From JAOUJD01 sp963841815 (lineage in GTDB: Bacteria > Pseudomonadota > Gammaproteobacteria > Burkholderiales > Burkholderiaceae_F): a stretch of DNA of 64,000 nt. The stretch spans positions 8,143 to 72,142 of the forward strand of contig CAWJEE010000014.1 in assembly GCA_963841815.1 (NCBI GenBank), read 5' to 3'. The notes beneath the pieces are model-generated. The model did no database searches, was not told where the DNA came from, and was given only the letters and a program-made list of their open reading frames with translations. Shown one piece after another: positions 53,145-63,302 of this stretch. Both the position numbers and the translations under genes were made by a program. Numbering within the stretch: position 1 is the stretch's first letter; every line of letters starts with the position of its first letter.

Positions 53145-53665
53145 GCGATGCCGCCGGGACCATCGAGCGCCTCGCCGAGCGACTGGGCGCCGGCCTGCGC
53201 GCGCAGCACCTGACGGTGGCGACGGCCGAGTCGTGCACGGCCGGCGGCCTCGGGTACGCGGTGACCATGGTCCCCGGGTCGAGCCAGTGGTACGACCGCG
53301 GCTTCATCACGTACTCGAACGAGTCGAAGATGCAGGTGCTCGGAGTGTCGGCCGCCTACCTGCGCGACTTCGGCGCGGTGAGCGAGCCGGTCGCGCGCGC
53401 GATGGCGATCGGCGCGCTGTCGCAGAGCGCGGCGCAGGTCGCTGTGGCGGTCACGGGCATCGCCGGGCCGGACGGCGGCACGCCGGACAAGCCCGTGGGC
53501 ACAGTCTGTTTCGCGTGGGCGATCCGGCGCGATCCCGGAAGCGCGCCGTGGGTGAAGACGGCCACGCATCGCTTCGACGGCAACCGCGCGGCGGTGCGCA
53601 CGCACACGATCATCGCGGGACTGCAGACGCTCGTGGAACTGCTGAAGCAACGACAGGACGTGTAG
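53141..53665 (+). CDS. pncC: Nicotinamide-nucleotide amidohydrolase PncC
   Basis: A 174-residue CinA C-terminal-type enzyme recycling NMN to nicotinic acid mononucleotide. The catalytic ATAESCTAGGLGYAVTMVPG, YDRGFITYSNESKMQVLGV and AVTGIAGPDGGTPDKPVGTV are present. It lacks the N-terminal COG1058 domain of full CinA, as in E. coli YgaD/PncC. The ATGA overlap with pgpA sets the start. Confidence 0.95.
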   Translation: MSDAAGTIERLAERLGAGLRAQHLTVATAESCTAGGLGYAVTMVPGSSQWYDRGFITYSNESKMQVLGVSAAYLRDFGAVSEPVARAMAIGALSQSAAQVAVAVTGIAGPDGGTPDKPVGTVCFAWAIRRDPGSAPWVKTATHRFDGNRAAVRTHTIIAGLQTLVELLKQRQDV

Positions 53666-53701
53666 CTCGTAGCGCGCGGGCGCGCCTGAGAGTCGCATTC
53701 G

Positions 53702-54601
53702 ATGAACACTCCCCTCTTCGACGAACGGTTCCGCCTCGAACGGCGGACGGCCAACGGCATCGAGCTCGCCGTGCGTCACGGCGGCGAAGGTCCGCCGCTG
53801 TTGCTGCTGCACGGCTTTCCGCAGACGCACGCGATCTGGCATCGCGTGGCGCCGCGGCTCGCGGGGCACTACACGCTCGTGATGCCGGACCTGCGCGGGT
53901 ACGGCGAAAGCACGAAGCCGCCGAGCGACGCCGCGCACGAGCCGTACAGCAAGCGCGTGATGGGCCGCGACATGGTGGAACTGATGCGCTCGCTCGGCCA
54001 CGAGCGCTTCTTCCTCTGCGGTCACGACCGCGGTGGCCGCGTGTCGCACCGGCTGGCCGTCGATCATCCGACGGCCGTGGCGAAGCTGATGGTCCTCGAC
54101 ATCTCGCCGACGTCCACCATGTACGAGCGAACGAACATGCAGTTCGCGACGCTCTACTACCACTGGTTCTTCCTGATCCAGCCGGAGCCCCTGCCGGAGA
54201 CACTGATCGGCGCCGACCCGGTGTTCTACCTGCGGCGAAAGCTCGACCCGTGGGGCCTGAGTGGCACGAGCTTCTTCGATCCGCGCGCGCTCGCGGAGTA
54301 CGAGCGCTGCTTCACGCCGGACGCGATCCACGCGATGTGCGAAGACTACCGCGCGGCAGCGTCGATCGACCTCGAGCACGACCGCGCCGACGGCGCGCTC
54401 CGCGTCGAATGCCCGGTGCACGCCCTGTGGGGCGAACGTGGCGTGGTCAACAAGCTCTATACGCCCGTCGCCGACTGGCAGGCGAAGGCGCGCGGTCCGG
54501 TGACCGGCACGACGACGCCGAGCGGCCATTACATCCCCGAGGAAGCGCCGGACGTGCTGTTCGAGCACATGCGCGCGTTCTTCGGCGACGCGCTGCCATG
54601 A
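53702..54601 (+). CDS. Alpha/beta hydrolase, fluoroacetate/haloacetate dehalogenase-like
   Basis: A 299-residue alpha/beta hydrolase of the epoxide hydrolase/dehalogenase group. HGFPQT and DLRGYGES precede the nucleophile GHDRGGR (Asp109, with Arg110 and Arg113 for carboxylate binding). The cap has YYHWFFLIQPEP, with the His154-Trp155 pair that cradles fluoride in fluoroacetate dehalogenase; Tyr216 in AMCEDYRAAA lies at the third halide-binding position. The catalytic base is His276 in SGHYIPEEAP. All these match the FAc-DEX pattern, so haloacetate or fluoroacetate hydrolysis is a real possibility. The stop overlaps the TPR gene. Confidence 0.88.
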   Translation: MNTPLFDERFRLERRTANGIELAVRHGGEGPPLLLLHGFPQTHAIWHRVAPRLAGHYTLVMPDLRGYGESTKPPSDAAHEPYSKRVMGRDMVELMRSLGHERFFLCGHDRGGRVSHRLAVDHPTAVAKLMVLDISPTSTMYERTNMQFATLYYHWFFLIQPEPLPETLIGADPVFYLRRKLDPWGLSGTSFFDPRALAEYERCFTPDAIHAMCEDYRAAASIDLEHDRADGALRVECPVHALWGERGVVNKLYTPVADWQAKARGPVTGTTTPSGHYIPEEAPDVLFEHMRAFFGDALP

Positions 54602-56298
54602 TGCGGCGGGTCCTCGTCGCGCTGGCGGCCCTCCTGTGCGCGGGCGCCGCGCTCGCGAAGCCCGAGGGCGCCCGCGCCGTCTGCCTGAACGACGCGGGCG
54701 CATTGCCGGCCGCGGAGGCGCGGCTGCTGGCGATCGGCTCGTACAAGGCACCGCGCGTGTCGGCCGATGATCGCGCGCAGAAGCTCTTCGAGCAGGGCAT
54801 GGTCTTCGGCCTCGGCTTCAACTTCGCCGAAGCGGTGCGTTCGTTCCGCGCCGCCACGCTGGCCGACCTCGACTGCGCCATGTGCCGGTGGGGCATCGCG
54901 TGGGCACTGGGACCGAGCGTCAATCACGACATGAAGCGCGAGGACGTCCCGGTCGCGATCGACGCGATCGTGCAGGCGCGGGCGTATGCGCCGGACCTGG
55001 CTTCGCGCGACCGCGCGCTGATCGAAGCGCTCGCGCTGCGCTACAGCGACGACCCGAAGGCGGACGGCGACAAGCTGGCGCGTGAGTACGCGGATGTCAT
55101 GCGCAGGCTCGCGGCGCGCTATCCGGACGATGCGGACATCGCCGTGCTGGCCGCCGAAGCGATCATGAACGCGCACCCGTACGACTACTGGCGCCCCGGC
55201 GGATCGCCGCAGCCGTGGACACCCGAAGTCGTGGCGCTTCTGGACCGCGCGACGAGGCTCGCGCCGGACCATCCCGGCGCGCATCACTACCGGATCCACC
55301 TGTACGAGGCGTCTGCCACGCCCGAAAGGGCGCTCGCCTCCGCCGATCGCATCGGCGCGCTCGCGCCGGCGGTCGGCCACCTCGTGCACATGCCGTCGCA
55401 CATCTACCTGCGTCTCGGTCGCTATCACGATGCCGTCCTGGCGAACCGGGCTGCCGTCGAGTCGGACCGCGAGTACCTCGCGGCGGTGAAGGCCAATCCC
55501 ACCTACGCCGCGGACTACGTTCCGCACAACGTCCACTTCCTTTGGGCGTCGGCGCTGTGGAGCGGCGAGAGCCAGGCGGCCATGAAGGCGGCCGAGGACC
55601 TCGCCCGCGCCGCGGATCGGTTGCCGCAGGAGGTCAGCCGGCTCGGCACGCGCCAGCATTTCCAGGCCGCGCCGTGGCTGACGCTCGTGCGCTACCGGCA
55701 GTGGGACGCGCTGCTCGCGCGCCAGCCGCCGCGCCCGTTGGATGCTCCGCACTTCGCCGGCCTGGTCCACTTCGCGCGCGGCATGGCGTACGCCGCCACG
55801 GGCGACCTGGAAGCGGCGCGCGCACAGGCCGAGGGACTGCGCGTGATGGAGCGTCGCACGACCGATCAGAAGCTGAAGGTCAAGAACATCAATCCGGCCG
55901 CGGACCTGCTCGCGATCGCGCGCTCGCTGCTTGCCTCGGAACTCGCGCTCGCGCGCGGCGCCCGCGCGGAGGCGGTCAGGCACGCGGCCGCTGCCGTGGC
56001 CGCGGAAGATCGGCTGGAGATCGATGAGCCGCCGGCGTGGCAGCTACCCGCGCGGCACGCGCTCGGCCGCGCGCTGCTGGCGAGCGGTCGTGCGCAGGAA
56101 GCGCGGGTTGTGTTCGTCGAAGATCTGGAGCGGCATCCGGAGAACGCCGTGGCGCTCAGTGGCCTCGCGGCGGCCGAGCGATGGATGGGTCGTAACGATG
56201 CAGCCGATGCACTGGAACGGCGCGCCAGTGTCGCCTGGTCACGCGCGGACACACCGCTGCCGTCACCGACCGAGGTGCCGGCTCACCGCAAGCGATAG
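54598..56298 (+). CDS. Exported TPR-repeat protein
   Basis: A 566-residue protein with a signal peptide (MRRVLVALAALLCAGAALA) and TPR-like helical repeats over most of its length, e.g. DRAQKLFEQGMVFGLGFNFA, EAVRSFRAATLADLDCAMCR and GLVHFARGMAYAATGDLEAA. HPGAHHYRIHLYEAS and GHLVHMPSHIYLRLGRY are conserved in a family of periplasmic TPR proteins of soil bacteria. No enzymatic motif is seen. It starts in ATGATG overlapping the hydrolase stop and ends 16 bases inside the convergent pyrF gene. Confidence 0.85.
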   Translation: MMRRVLVALAALLCAGAALAKPEGARAVCLNDAGALPAAEARLLAIGSYKAPRVSADDRAQKLFEQGMVFGLGFNFAEAVRSFRAATLADLDCAMCRWGIAWALGPSVNHDMKREDVPVAIDAIVQARAYAPDLASRDRALIEALALRYSDDPKADGDKLAREYADVMRRLAARYPDDADIAVLAAEAIMNAHPYDYWRPGGSPQPWTPEVVALLDRATRLAPDHPGAHHYRIHLYEASATPERALASADRIGALAPAVGHLVHMPSHIYLRLGRYHDAVLANRAAVESDREYLAAVKANPTYAADYVPHNVHFLWASALWSGESQAAMKAAEDLARAADRLPQEVSRLGTRQHFQAAPWLTLVRYRQWDALLARQPPRPLDAPHFAGLVHFARGMAYAATGDLEAARAQAEGLRVMERRTTDQKLKVKNINPAADLLAIARSLLASELALARGARAEAVRHAAAAVAAEDRLEIDEPPAWQLPARHALGRALLASGRAQEARVVFVEDLERHPENAVALSGLAAAERWMGRNDAADALERRASVAWSRADTPLPSPTEVPAHRKR

Positions 56299-57101
56299 CG
56301 GTTGATCTCGTCGCGCGTGGCCTGCGCCACGGCGCGCGCGCGGTCGGCGAAGTCCTCGTCCTTGCCCGCGTAGAGGATCGCGCGCGAGGAATTCACGACC
56401 ATGCCGACCCCACGGGTCGTCTGGCCGGCCTTCACGCTCGCTTCGACGTCGCCGCCCTGCGCCCCGATGCCGGGCACCAGCAGCGGCAGCTCACCGACCA
56501 GCGCTCGCACGCGCGCGAGTTCGCCGGGAAACGTGGCGCCGACGACCAGCCCGAGCTGGCCGTTGCGGTTCCATGCCGACGCCGTCAGCCGCGCGACCCG
56601 CTCGAACACGCGTTCGCCGCCGACGTCGAGCATCTGCAGGTCGTTGCCGCCGGCGTTGCTGGTCCGGCAGAGGAGAAACGCGCCGCGGTCGGGGTAGGCG
56701 AGATACGGCTCGATCGAGTCGAAGCCCATGTACGGCGACAGCGTGACGGCGTGCGCGGCGTAGCGCTCGAAGGCCTCGCGGGCGTAGTGCTCGGCGGTGG
56801 AGCCGATGTCGCCGCGCTTGGCGTCGAGGATGACAGGCACCTCCGGATGCCGCGCGCGGATGTGCGCGATCAGGCGCTCGAGCTGGTCTTCGGCACGCAT
56901 CGACGCGAAGTAGGCGATCTGCGGCTTGAACGCACAGGCGAGGTCGGCGGTGGCGTCGACGATTGCGCGGCAGAACTCGAAGATCGCGTCGGGCCGGTTG
57001 CGCAGGTGTGCGGGAAACCGCGCCGGATCCGGATCGAGGCCGACGCAGAGCAGCGTGTCGGCGCTGTGCCAGCGCGCGTTCAGCATGTCGATGAAGTTCA
57101 T
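56283..57101 (-). CDS. pyrF: Orotidine-5'-phosphate decarboxylase (type 2)
   Basis: A 272-residue enzyme of pyrimidine synthesis. LLCVGLDPDPARFP, FKPQIAYFASM, PVILDAKRGDIGSTAEHYA (the catalytic DxKxxD-type site), GFLL-like AFLLCRTSNAGGNDLQ and VPGIGAQGGD are the subfamily 2 motifs. Its last 16 bases overlap the end of the TPR gene on the other strand. In relatives pyrF follows pncC; here two genes intervene and pyrF is inverted. Confidence 0.95.
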   Translation of the reverse strand: MNFIDMLNARWHSADTLLCVGLDPDPARFPAHLRNRPDAIFEFCRAIVDATADLACAFKPQIAYFASMRAEDQLERLIAHIRARHPEVPVILDAKRGDIGSTAEHYAREAFERYAAHAVTLSPYMGFDSIEPYLAYPDRGAFLLCRTSNAGGNDLQMLDVGGERVFERVARLTASAWNRNGQLGLVVGATFPGELARVRALVGELPLLVPGIGAQGGDVEASVKAGQTTRGVGMVVNSSRAILYAGKDEDFADRARAVAQATRDEINRYRLR

Positions 57102-57201
57102 GCGCGCAATTCTAGGGTCTGTCGACGCCTGGCCTGGCGCATGCGCGATCCAGGCGTCAACAGGCCGCGCGGTCGCTGCGTGCTAGCCTGCCGCGCTCCC
57201 C

Positions 57202-58086
57202 ATGGTCCGACTCTCCCGCCGCGATCTCGTGCTGCTCGCGCTGCTCACGCTCTTCTGGGGCGTGAACTGGCCGGTGATGAAGCTCGGCGTGGCCGACCTT
57301 CCGCCGCTCTACTTCCGTTCGCTGTGCGTCGCCGGCGGGCTGGTCTTCATCTGGGCGTGGGCCCTGGCGACGCGCGTTCCGCTGACCGTGCCGCCCGGGG
57401 CGTGGCCGTCGATCGTCAAGCTCGCCGTGCCCAACGTGATCGTGTGGCACCTGCTCGCGATCGTCGCCATCAAGATGCTTGCGTCGGGCCGTGCCGCGAT
57501 CCTCGGCTACACGATGCCGGTCTGGGCCGTCGTGTTCGGACTGCTGGTCTTCAAGGAGAAGCCGCTGCGGCGCCACTGGGTCGGCGTCATCGCCGCCTTC
57601 ATCGGCACGCTGCTGCTGCTGTCGTCCGAGTTCACCAAGCTGGCCGGCTCGCCGCTCGGCACGATCCTGATGCTGGTCGCGGCGGCCTCGTGGGGTTACG
57701 GAACCCACTTGATGCGGCGCCACCTCACGGCCATGCCGACGATCGCGCTGACGTTCTGGATGCTGTCGCTGACGCTGGTCGTCACCACGACTGTCTCGGT
57801 CGCGACCGAGATGGACCAGTGGCGCATGCCGCTGCCGCTCGAGTGGTTCTCGATCGTCTACAACATGGCGATCGCGATCGCGTTCTGCCACGTTGTCTGG
57901 TCGATGCTGGCGCGCAACCTGCCGCCGGCGGCCAGCGGGCTGTCGGTGATGATGATCCCGGTGCTCGGCGTGTTCTCAGGCATGGTGGTGCTCGGCGAGC
58001 AGCCGCACTGGCAGGACTACGCGGCGCTCGTCCTCATCCTGGTGGCCTTGTCGACCGTGCTGCTGCCGAGCCGCACGACGAGCTAA
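57202..58086 (+). CDS. EamA/DMT-family transporter
   Basis: A 294-residue inner-membrane protein with ten predicted membrane segments in two EamA repeats (ALLTLFWGVNWPVMKLGVAD..., LMLVAAASWGYGTHLMRRHL...). Family members export amino acids or other small metabolites; the substrate is not predictable. A -10-like TAGCCT at 57184-57189 leaves a leader of only about six bases before the ATG. A shared terminator with groEL follows. Confidence 0.9.
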   Translation: MVRLSRRDLVLLALLTLFWGVNWPVMKLGVADLPPLYFRSLCVAGGLVFIWAWALATRVPLTVPPGAWPSIVKLAVPNVIVWHLLAIVAIKMLASGRAAILGYTMPVWAVVFGLLVFKEKPLRRHWVGVIAAFIGTLLLLSSEFTKLAGSPLGTILMLVAAASWGYGTHLMRRHLTAMPTIALTFWMLSLTLVVTTTVSVATEMDQWRMPLPLEWFSIVYNMAIAIAFCHVVWSMLARNLPPAASGLSVMMIPVLGVFSGMVVLGEQPHWQDYAALVLILVALSTVLLPSRTTS

Positions 58087-58107
58087 TCCGTCGGACACGA
58101 AAACAAA

Positions 58108-58129
58108 ACGGCCCGCCGAAGCGGGCCGT
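58108..58129. terminator. Terminator hairpin between EamA and groEL ends
   Basis: A 9-bp stem ACGGCCCGC / GCGGGCCGT with a CGAA tetraloop, 21 bases after the EamA stop. On the minus strand it is followed by TTTTGTTTTC, so it also suits the groEL transcript, 137 bases beyond the groEL stop. Confidence 0.78.
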
Positions 58130-58265
58130 CTGATCTTCTGATTGGTTCGGCGCTGAACCCGGCTGCCGATCCGCGGATGCAGAGCTAGGAGCGCGCGCGC
58201 AGACAGTACTGATGGGTACGGCAAGCGCGCGCGACGACGCTATGCGCCGCGGTCGGCGGTCGGAG

Positions 58266-59921
<1,656 letters not shown>

Positions 59922-59985
59922 AGACCTTTTCTCCAGAAAAAATGAAGTCGCCGGACGCCAACGGCGGCCGGCGTCCCCGAGTTCG

Positions 59986-60273
59986 TTAGGCGACCACGCC
60001 CATGATGTCTTCTTCGCGCATGACGAGGAGTTCCTCGCCTTCGACCTTGACCGTCTGGCCCGAGTACTTGCCGAACAGCACCTTGTCGCCGACCTTCACG
60101 TCCGGCGTGATGATCTTGCCGCTGTCGTCGCGCTTGCCGGGGCCGACTGCGACGACCTCGCCCTGGTCGGGCTTTTCGCCGGCGCTTTCCGGGATGACGA
60201 TGCCCGAGGCGGTTTTGCGCTCGTTGTCCAGGCGCTTGACGATCACGCGATCGTGCAGAGGACGAATCTTCAT
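59986..60273 (-). CDS. groS: Co-chaperonin GroES
   Basis: A 95-residue lid protein. It starts MKIRPLHDRVIVKRLDNERK; the mobile loop is KTASGIVIPESAGEKPDQGE, and GKYSGQTVKVEGEELLVMRE follows. The open frame extends 67 codons upstream, but AGGAGA before the ATG at 60273 and the family length fix the start. It is preceded by a sigma-70 promoter and a CIRCE operator. Confidence 0.98.
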   Translation of the reverse strand: MKIRPLHDRVIVKRLDNERKTASGIVIPESAGEKPDQGEVVAVGPGKRDDSGKIITPDVKVGDKVLFGKYSGQTVKVEGEELLVMREEDIMGVVA

Positions 60274-60362
60274 TGGGTCTCCTAGTTGACTGATCTCTCG
60301 ACGAAAATCGAGAAACTGGAAAAAACAGTGGAGGCAGGCCTCCGGAAGCCGTAGGGGGATTG

Positions 60363-60389
60363 TTAGCACTCCCCGTCGACGAGTGCTAA
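60363..60389 (-). promoter_or_regulatory. CIRCE operator (HrcA binding site)
   Basis: TTAGCACTC-N9-GAGTGCTAA, a perfect 9+9 inverted repeat, 90 bases before groES and directly after its -10 box. HrcA bound here represses groES-groEL until heat stress. Confidence 0.98.
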
Positions 60390-60417
60390 TTGTAAGGGCG
60401 GCTCCGGCGGTCTTCAA
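60389..60417 (-). promoter_or_regulatory. groES-groEL promoter
   Basis: On the minus strand TTGAAG (60417-60412) and TACAAT (60394-60389) are 17 bases apart. The same stretch reads CTTGAAG...CCCTTACA, so an overlapping sigma-32 promoter is also possible. CIRCE covers the start point. Confidence 0.8.
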
Positions 60418-60612
60418 GTGCGGGAGTACGATTAGTTTGCAGGGGGGCTCAAACCGAGCAAGGGTGGTCACCAAGCGATTTCGGGGGAAGTGGTCACTAA
60501 CATCCGATCTTTGCCGCGTAGTCGGCCATCGAAGTAGCCTTTATGTGCGCTTCACCCGAAAGGGACGCAGGCCAGAATCGCGCCAACAGCGATAGAAGGG
60601 GGTAGCACGTTC

Positions 60613-61302
60613 ATGGAATTCCCGCTGCGGCTTCCGTCGCACTGGCTCAGGCCGGACAAACCCAAGGGCAAGAGCCCGGGGTCGAAGTCCGGTTTCAGCC
60701 ATTCGATCATGAGCTACACGAAGATGGACGTGCCGACCGTCGAGCTGTTCGAGACGGCGGTGACGTTCGAGGCCGACCATGCCCATCCGCTCGGCGCGCA
60801 TGAGTCCCTGACGCGCACCTTCGGCAACAAGGCGGGCGTGGCATTCGTCTTCCGGGCGGACACCGGCACCCCCGGCCGCTACTGGGTCTACTCGGCCGAG
60901 CCCTGGAACGAGCCGCCGGTCGAGGCCGTGAGCGCGCTGGCTCCCAAGCGCCTCGTGCTCCAGCTGGTGCCCGGGCTCCCGTACCGGTTCACGCTCGACG
61001 CGTGCGTCGGACGCGAGCGCCTGAAGAACGGCGAGAAGGAGGTCGAGCCGTTCAAGACTCCGCAGGAGGTCGAAGAGTGGCTGAAGATGGCGGGGCCGAA
61101 GCTGGGCTTCAAGCCGGACTTCTTCAACGTGTCGATCAAGGAGCTGCAGTTCCCGTATGGCGACCGGCACATCAAACTGCCCTATGCCTCCGCCGAGGGG
61201 GTGCTCCAGGTGACAGATCCCGATCTGCTGACCAAACCGCTGCTGCGGGGCATCGGATCGTATCGGCGCGTCGGCCTCGGCCTGCTGCAGTTGTCGAACT
61301 GA
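60613..61302 (+). CDS. Stand-alone Cas6e (CasE/Cse3)-like protein
   Basis: A 229-residue protein resembling type I-E Cas6e along its length. HPLGAHESLTRTFGN aligns with the E. coli CasE helix LYQLHQGLWHLFPN, placing His63 on catalytic His20. Then LVLQLVPGLPYRFTLDA matches QLQVGVPLYFRLRA, EEWLKMAGPKLGF matches AWLQRKLGN, and the end GVLQVTDPDLL...LLRGIGSYRRVGLGLLQL matches the Gly-rich GIGPAKSMGCGLLSL. It has about 32 extra N-terminal residues. No other cas gene or CRISPR repeat is present. Role unknown: an RNA-processing endonuclease outside CRISPR, or an RNA-binding relic. AGAAGGGGG lies upstream of the ATG. Confidence 0.72.
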   Translation: MEFPLRLPSHWLRPDKPKGKSPGSKSGFSHSIMSYTKMDVPTVELFETAVTFEADHAHPLGAHESLTRTFGNKAGVAFVFRADTGTPGRYWVYSAEPWNEPPVEAVSALAPKRLVLQLVPGLPYRFTLDACVGRERLKNGEKEVEPFKTPQEVEEWLKMAGPKLGFKPDFFNVSIKELQFPYGDRHIKLPYASAEGVLQVTDPDLLTKPLLRGIGSYRRVGLGLLQLSN

Positions 61303-61322
61303 TCTCCGTCCCGCATCGAGAG

Positions 61323-61347
61323 GCGGCGCCCACGGGCGCCGCTTTCC
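61323..61347 (+). terminator. Terminator after the Cas6e-like gene
   Basis: An 8-bp stem GCGGCGCC / GGCGCCGC with a CACG loop is followed by TTTCCTTT, 20 bases after the stop. Confidence 0.75.
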
Positions 61348-61444
61348 TTTGGGGTCCGGCCTCCGGCGCATGCCGAGCGCAACGATCGTGCGGATAATCG
61401 CCAAGGTCGCGCCGCGAGCGTCGCGCGACGTCACGGAGGGTTTC

Positions 61445-62887
61445 TTGCCGCATCGCTTTCCCGCGCGTGGCGCGCACATCGTGTCGGTCGCATGCTGCGT
61501 CCTGACTTCCCTGCTCGCCGCGCCGGGCTACGCCCAGTCCACGGTGCCGCCGGTGCTGCCCGAGAGCGTGGCGTCGGAATTGCGTGTTGCGCGCGTGCCG
61601 CTCGCCTCAGTCGCGATCACGCTCGTGCCGCTGTCGGGCAGCGGCATCACGATGGCGATCAACGAACACCAGCCGATGAACCCGGCGTCGACGATGAAGA
61701 TCGCGACGACCCTGGCGGGCCTCGAACTGCTCGGGCCGCAGTACGTCTGGCGGACCGAGGCGCTGGCCGCCGCGCCGGTGAAACAGGGCGTGCTCGAGGG
61801 CGACCTGTGGCTGCGCGGCAGCGGCGATCCGCAGCTGGTGATCGAAGACCTCTGGCTGCTTGTCCAGCGGATCCGCGGCAGCGGCGTGCGCGAGATCCGC
61901 GGCGACCTCGTGCTCGACCGCTCGGCCCACGAGCCGATCGCGCACGATCCGGCCGCATTCGACGGCGAAGCGCTGCGGCCGTACAACGCCGGACCCGACG
62001 CGCTGTTGCTGAACTACAAGGCGGTCAGCTTCCATTTCGCGCCGGACAGCGGGACGCGGCAGGTGCGGGTCTATGCGCTGCCCTCGATCGCCGGCATGGT
62101 CGTGCCCTCGACGGTGAAGGCGGCCGAAGGCGCGTGCAACGACTGGCGCGCGCGCGTGGGTGGCGACTTCGCGGACCCGATGCGGCCGCAGTTCCGCGGT
62201 TCGTTTCCACTGTCGTGCGGCGACAAGGTCTGGCACGTCAACCTGTTCACGCCGGTGCAGTATGCGCAGGCGGTCTTTCGTCCCCTCTGGGAGGCGAGCG
62301 GTGGAACGTGGCGTGGACGCGCGCGCGACGGGGTTGCGCCGCCGGAGGCGCGACGCATCGCCGTCCACGAATCGCGCCCGCTGGCGGAAGTGATCCGCGA
62401 CATCAACAAGTTCAGCAACAACGTGATGGCGCGGCAACTGTTCCTCAGCATCGGCGCCGAGAGCAGCAGGCAGCCGGCGAGCATGGAACGCGCGCAGCGC
62501 GCCGTCGGCGACTGGATGGTCAGCCGGGGCCTGGATCGGCGCGAGTTCGTGCTCGAGAACGGCGCGGGACTGTCCCGCATCGAACGGCTGACCTCGGCCG
62601 GGCTGGCCCGCCTGCTGGTGGCTGCGTTCGAGTCGCCGCTGATGCCGGAACTGATGTCGTCGCTGCCGATCGTCGGTGTCGACGGCACCATGCGCAAGCG
62701 CGCCGGCGCGGCGGGGTCGGCGCACATCAAGACCGGGCTGCTGGCAGACACCCGCGCCATCGCGGGCTACGTGCTCGCGGCGAGCGGCCGGCGCTACGCG
62801 ATCGTCGCGTTCGTCAATCACCCCAATGCCGGCGCGACCCAGGGTGCGCTCGACGCCCTCCTGAACTGGGTCTACGCTCAGGGCTGA
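61445..62887 (+). CDS. dacB: D-alanyl-D-alanine carboxypeptidase/endopeptidase (PBP4)
   Basis: A 480-residue class C penicillin-binding protein. The three active-site motifs are PASTMKIATT (S-x-x-K), KFSNNVMARQLF (S-x-N) and HIKTGLL (K-T-G), with the large insert domain between the first two. The start is a TTG at 61445: GGAGGG lies four bases upstream, a signal peptide follows (ARGAHIVSVACCVLTSLLAA), and a -10-like GATAAT (61393-61398) rules out the upstream ATG at 61370. It trims or cleaves periplasmic murein cross-links. Confidence 0.93.
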   Translation: MPHRFPARGAHIVSVACCVLTSLLAAPGYAQSTVPPVLPESVASELRVARVPLASVAITLVPLSGSGITMAINEHQPMNPASTMKIATTLAGLELLGPQYVWRTEALAAAPVKQGVLEGDLWLRGSGDPQLVIEDLWLLVQRIRGSGVREIRGDLVLDRSAHEPIAHDPAAFDGEALRPYNAGPDALLLNYKAVSFHFAPDSGTRQVRVYALPSIAGMVVPSTVKAAEGACNDWRARVGGDFADPMRPQFRGSFPLSCGDKVWHVNLFTPVQYAQAVFRPLWEASGGTWRGRARDGVAPPEARRIAVHESRPLAEVIRDINKFSNNVMARQLFLSIGAESSRQPASMERAQRAVGDWMVSRGLDRREFVLENGAGLSRIERLTSAGLARLLVAAFESPLMPELMSSLPIVGVDGTMRKRAGAAGSAHIKTGLLADTRAIAGYVLAASGRRYAIVAFVNHPNAGATQGALDALLNWVYAQG

Positions 62888-62935
62888 CCGGCAGGCGACC
62901 AGCCGGGCCGACGGTTTCTCATCCTTTTACCTTCC

Positions 62936-62967
62936 GTCAAAGCCCCCGATCGACCGCCGCCTAGCCT
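62936..62967 (+). promoter_or_regulatory. Candidate stress-type promoter of the yqjD-like operon
   Basis: GTCAAAGC (62936-62943), 16 bases, then CCTAGCCT (62960-62967) followed by AAAAGG. Same architecture as 44341-44372. E. coli yqjD is sigma-S dependent, which supports a general-stress promoter. Confidence 0.5.
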
Positions 62968-62999
62968 AAAAGGGCAATGGATATCGCTGAGGAGGGGTT

Positions 63000-63302
63000 A
63001 TGGATCGAGTCACGAAAGAACGGTTTGCATCGGATGTGAACGCCGTGCTGGTGGATGCCGAGGAACTGTTGCGGCAGGCCGCGCAGGCCACCGGCGAGGA
63101 AGCGAAGGTATTGCGGGGCCGTGCACAGGAAGCGATCGGCCGGGCCAAGGATTCCCTGGTTCACATCGAACAGCGGGCGGTCGCCCAGACCAAGGCGGCG
63201 GCGCACGCGACCGACAACTGGGTGCACAACCATCCCTGGACGGCGGTCGGCATTGCCGCCGGTCTCGCGTTCCTGGTCGGCCTGGTGGTGAACCGCAAGT
63301 GA
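63000..63302 (+). CDS. yqjD: DUF883 (YqjD/ElaB-like) membrane protein
   Basis: A 100-residue protein: a helical, heptad-rich N-terminal part (DAEELLRQAAQATGEEAKVL...) and one C-terminal membrane anchor (WTAVGIAAGLAFLVGLVVNR). E. coli YqjD of this family tethers ribosomes to the membrane in stationary phase. GAGGAGGGG lies six bases before the ATG. It overlaps the next gene by GTGA; the three-gene order matches E. coli yqjD-yqjE-yqjK. Confidence 0.92.
   Translation: MDRVTKERFASDVNAVLVDAEELLRQAAQATGEEAKVLRGRAQEAIGRAKDSLVHIEQRAVAQTKAAAHATDNWVHNHPWTAVGIAAGLAFLVGLVVNRK

Noticed and set aside
53233..56298. Single 1021-residue protein
   Set aside because: Only the C-terminal 566 residues (from 54598) are protein-like. 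The upstream part runs out of frame over pncC and the hydrolase.
60274..61444. CRISPR array near the Cas6e-like gene
   Set aside because: No direct repeats of CRISPR length and spacing were seen in the flanks or elsewhere in the window.
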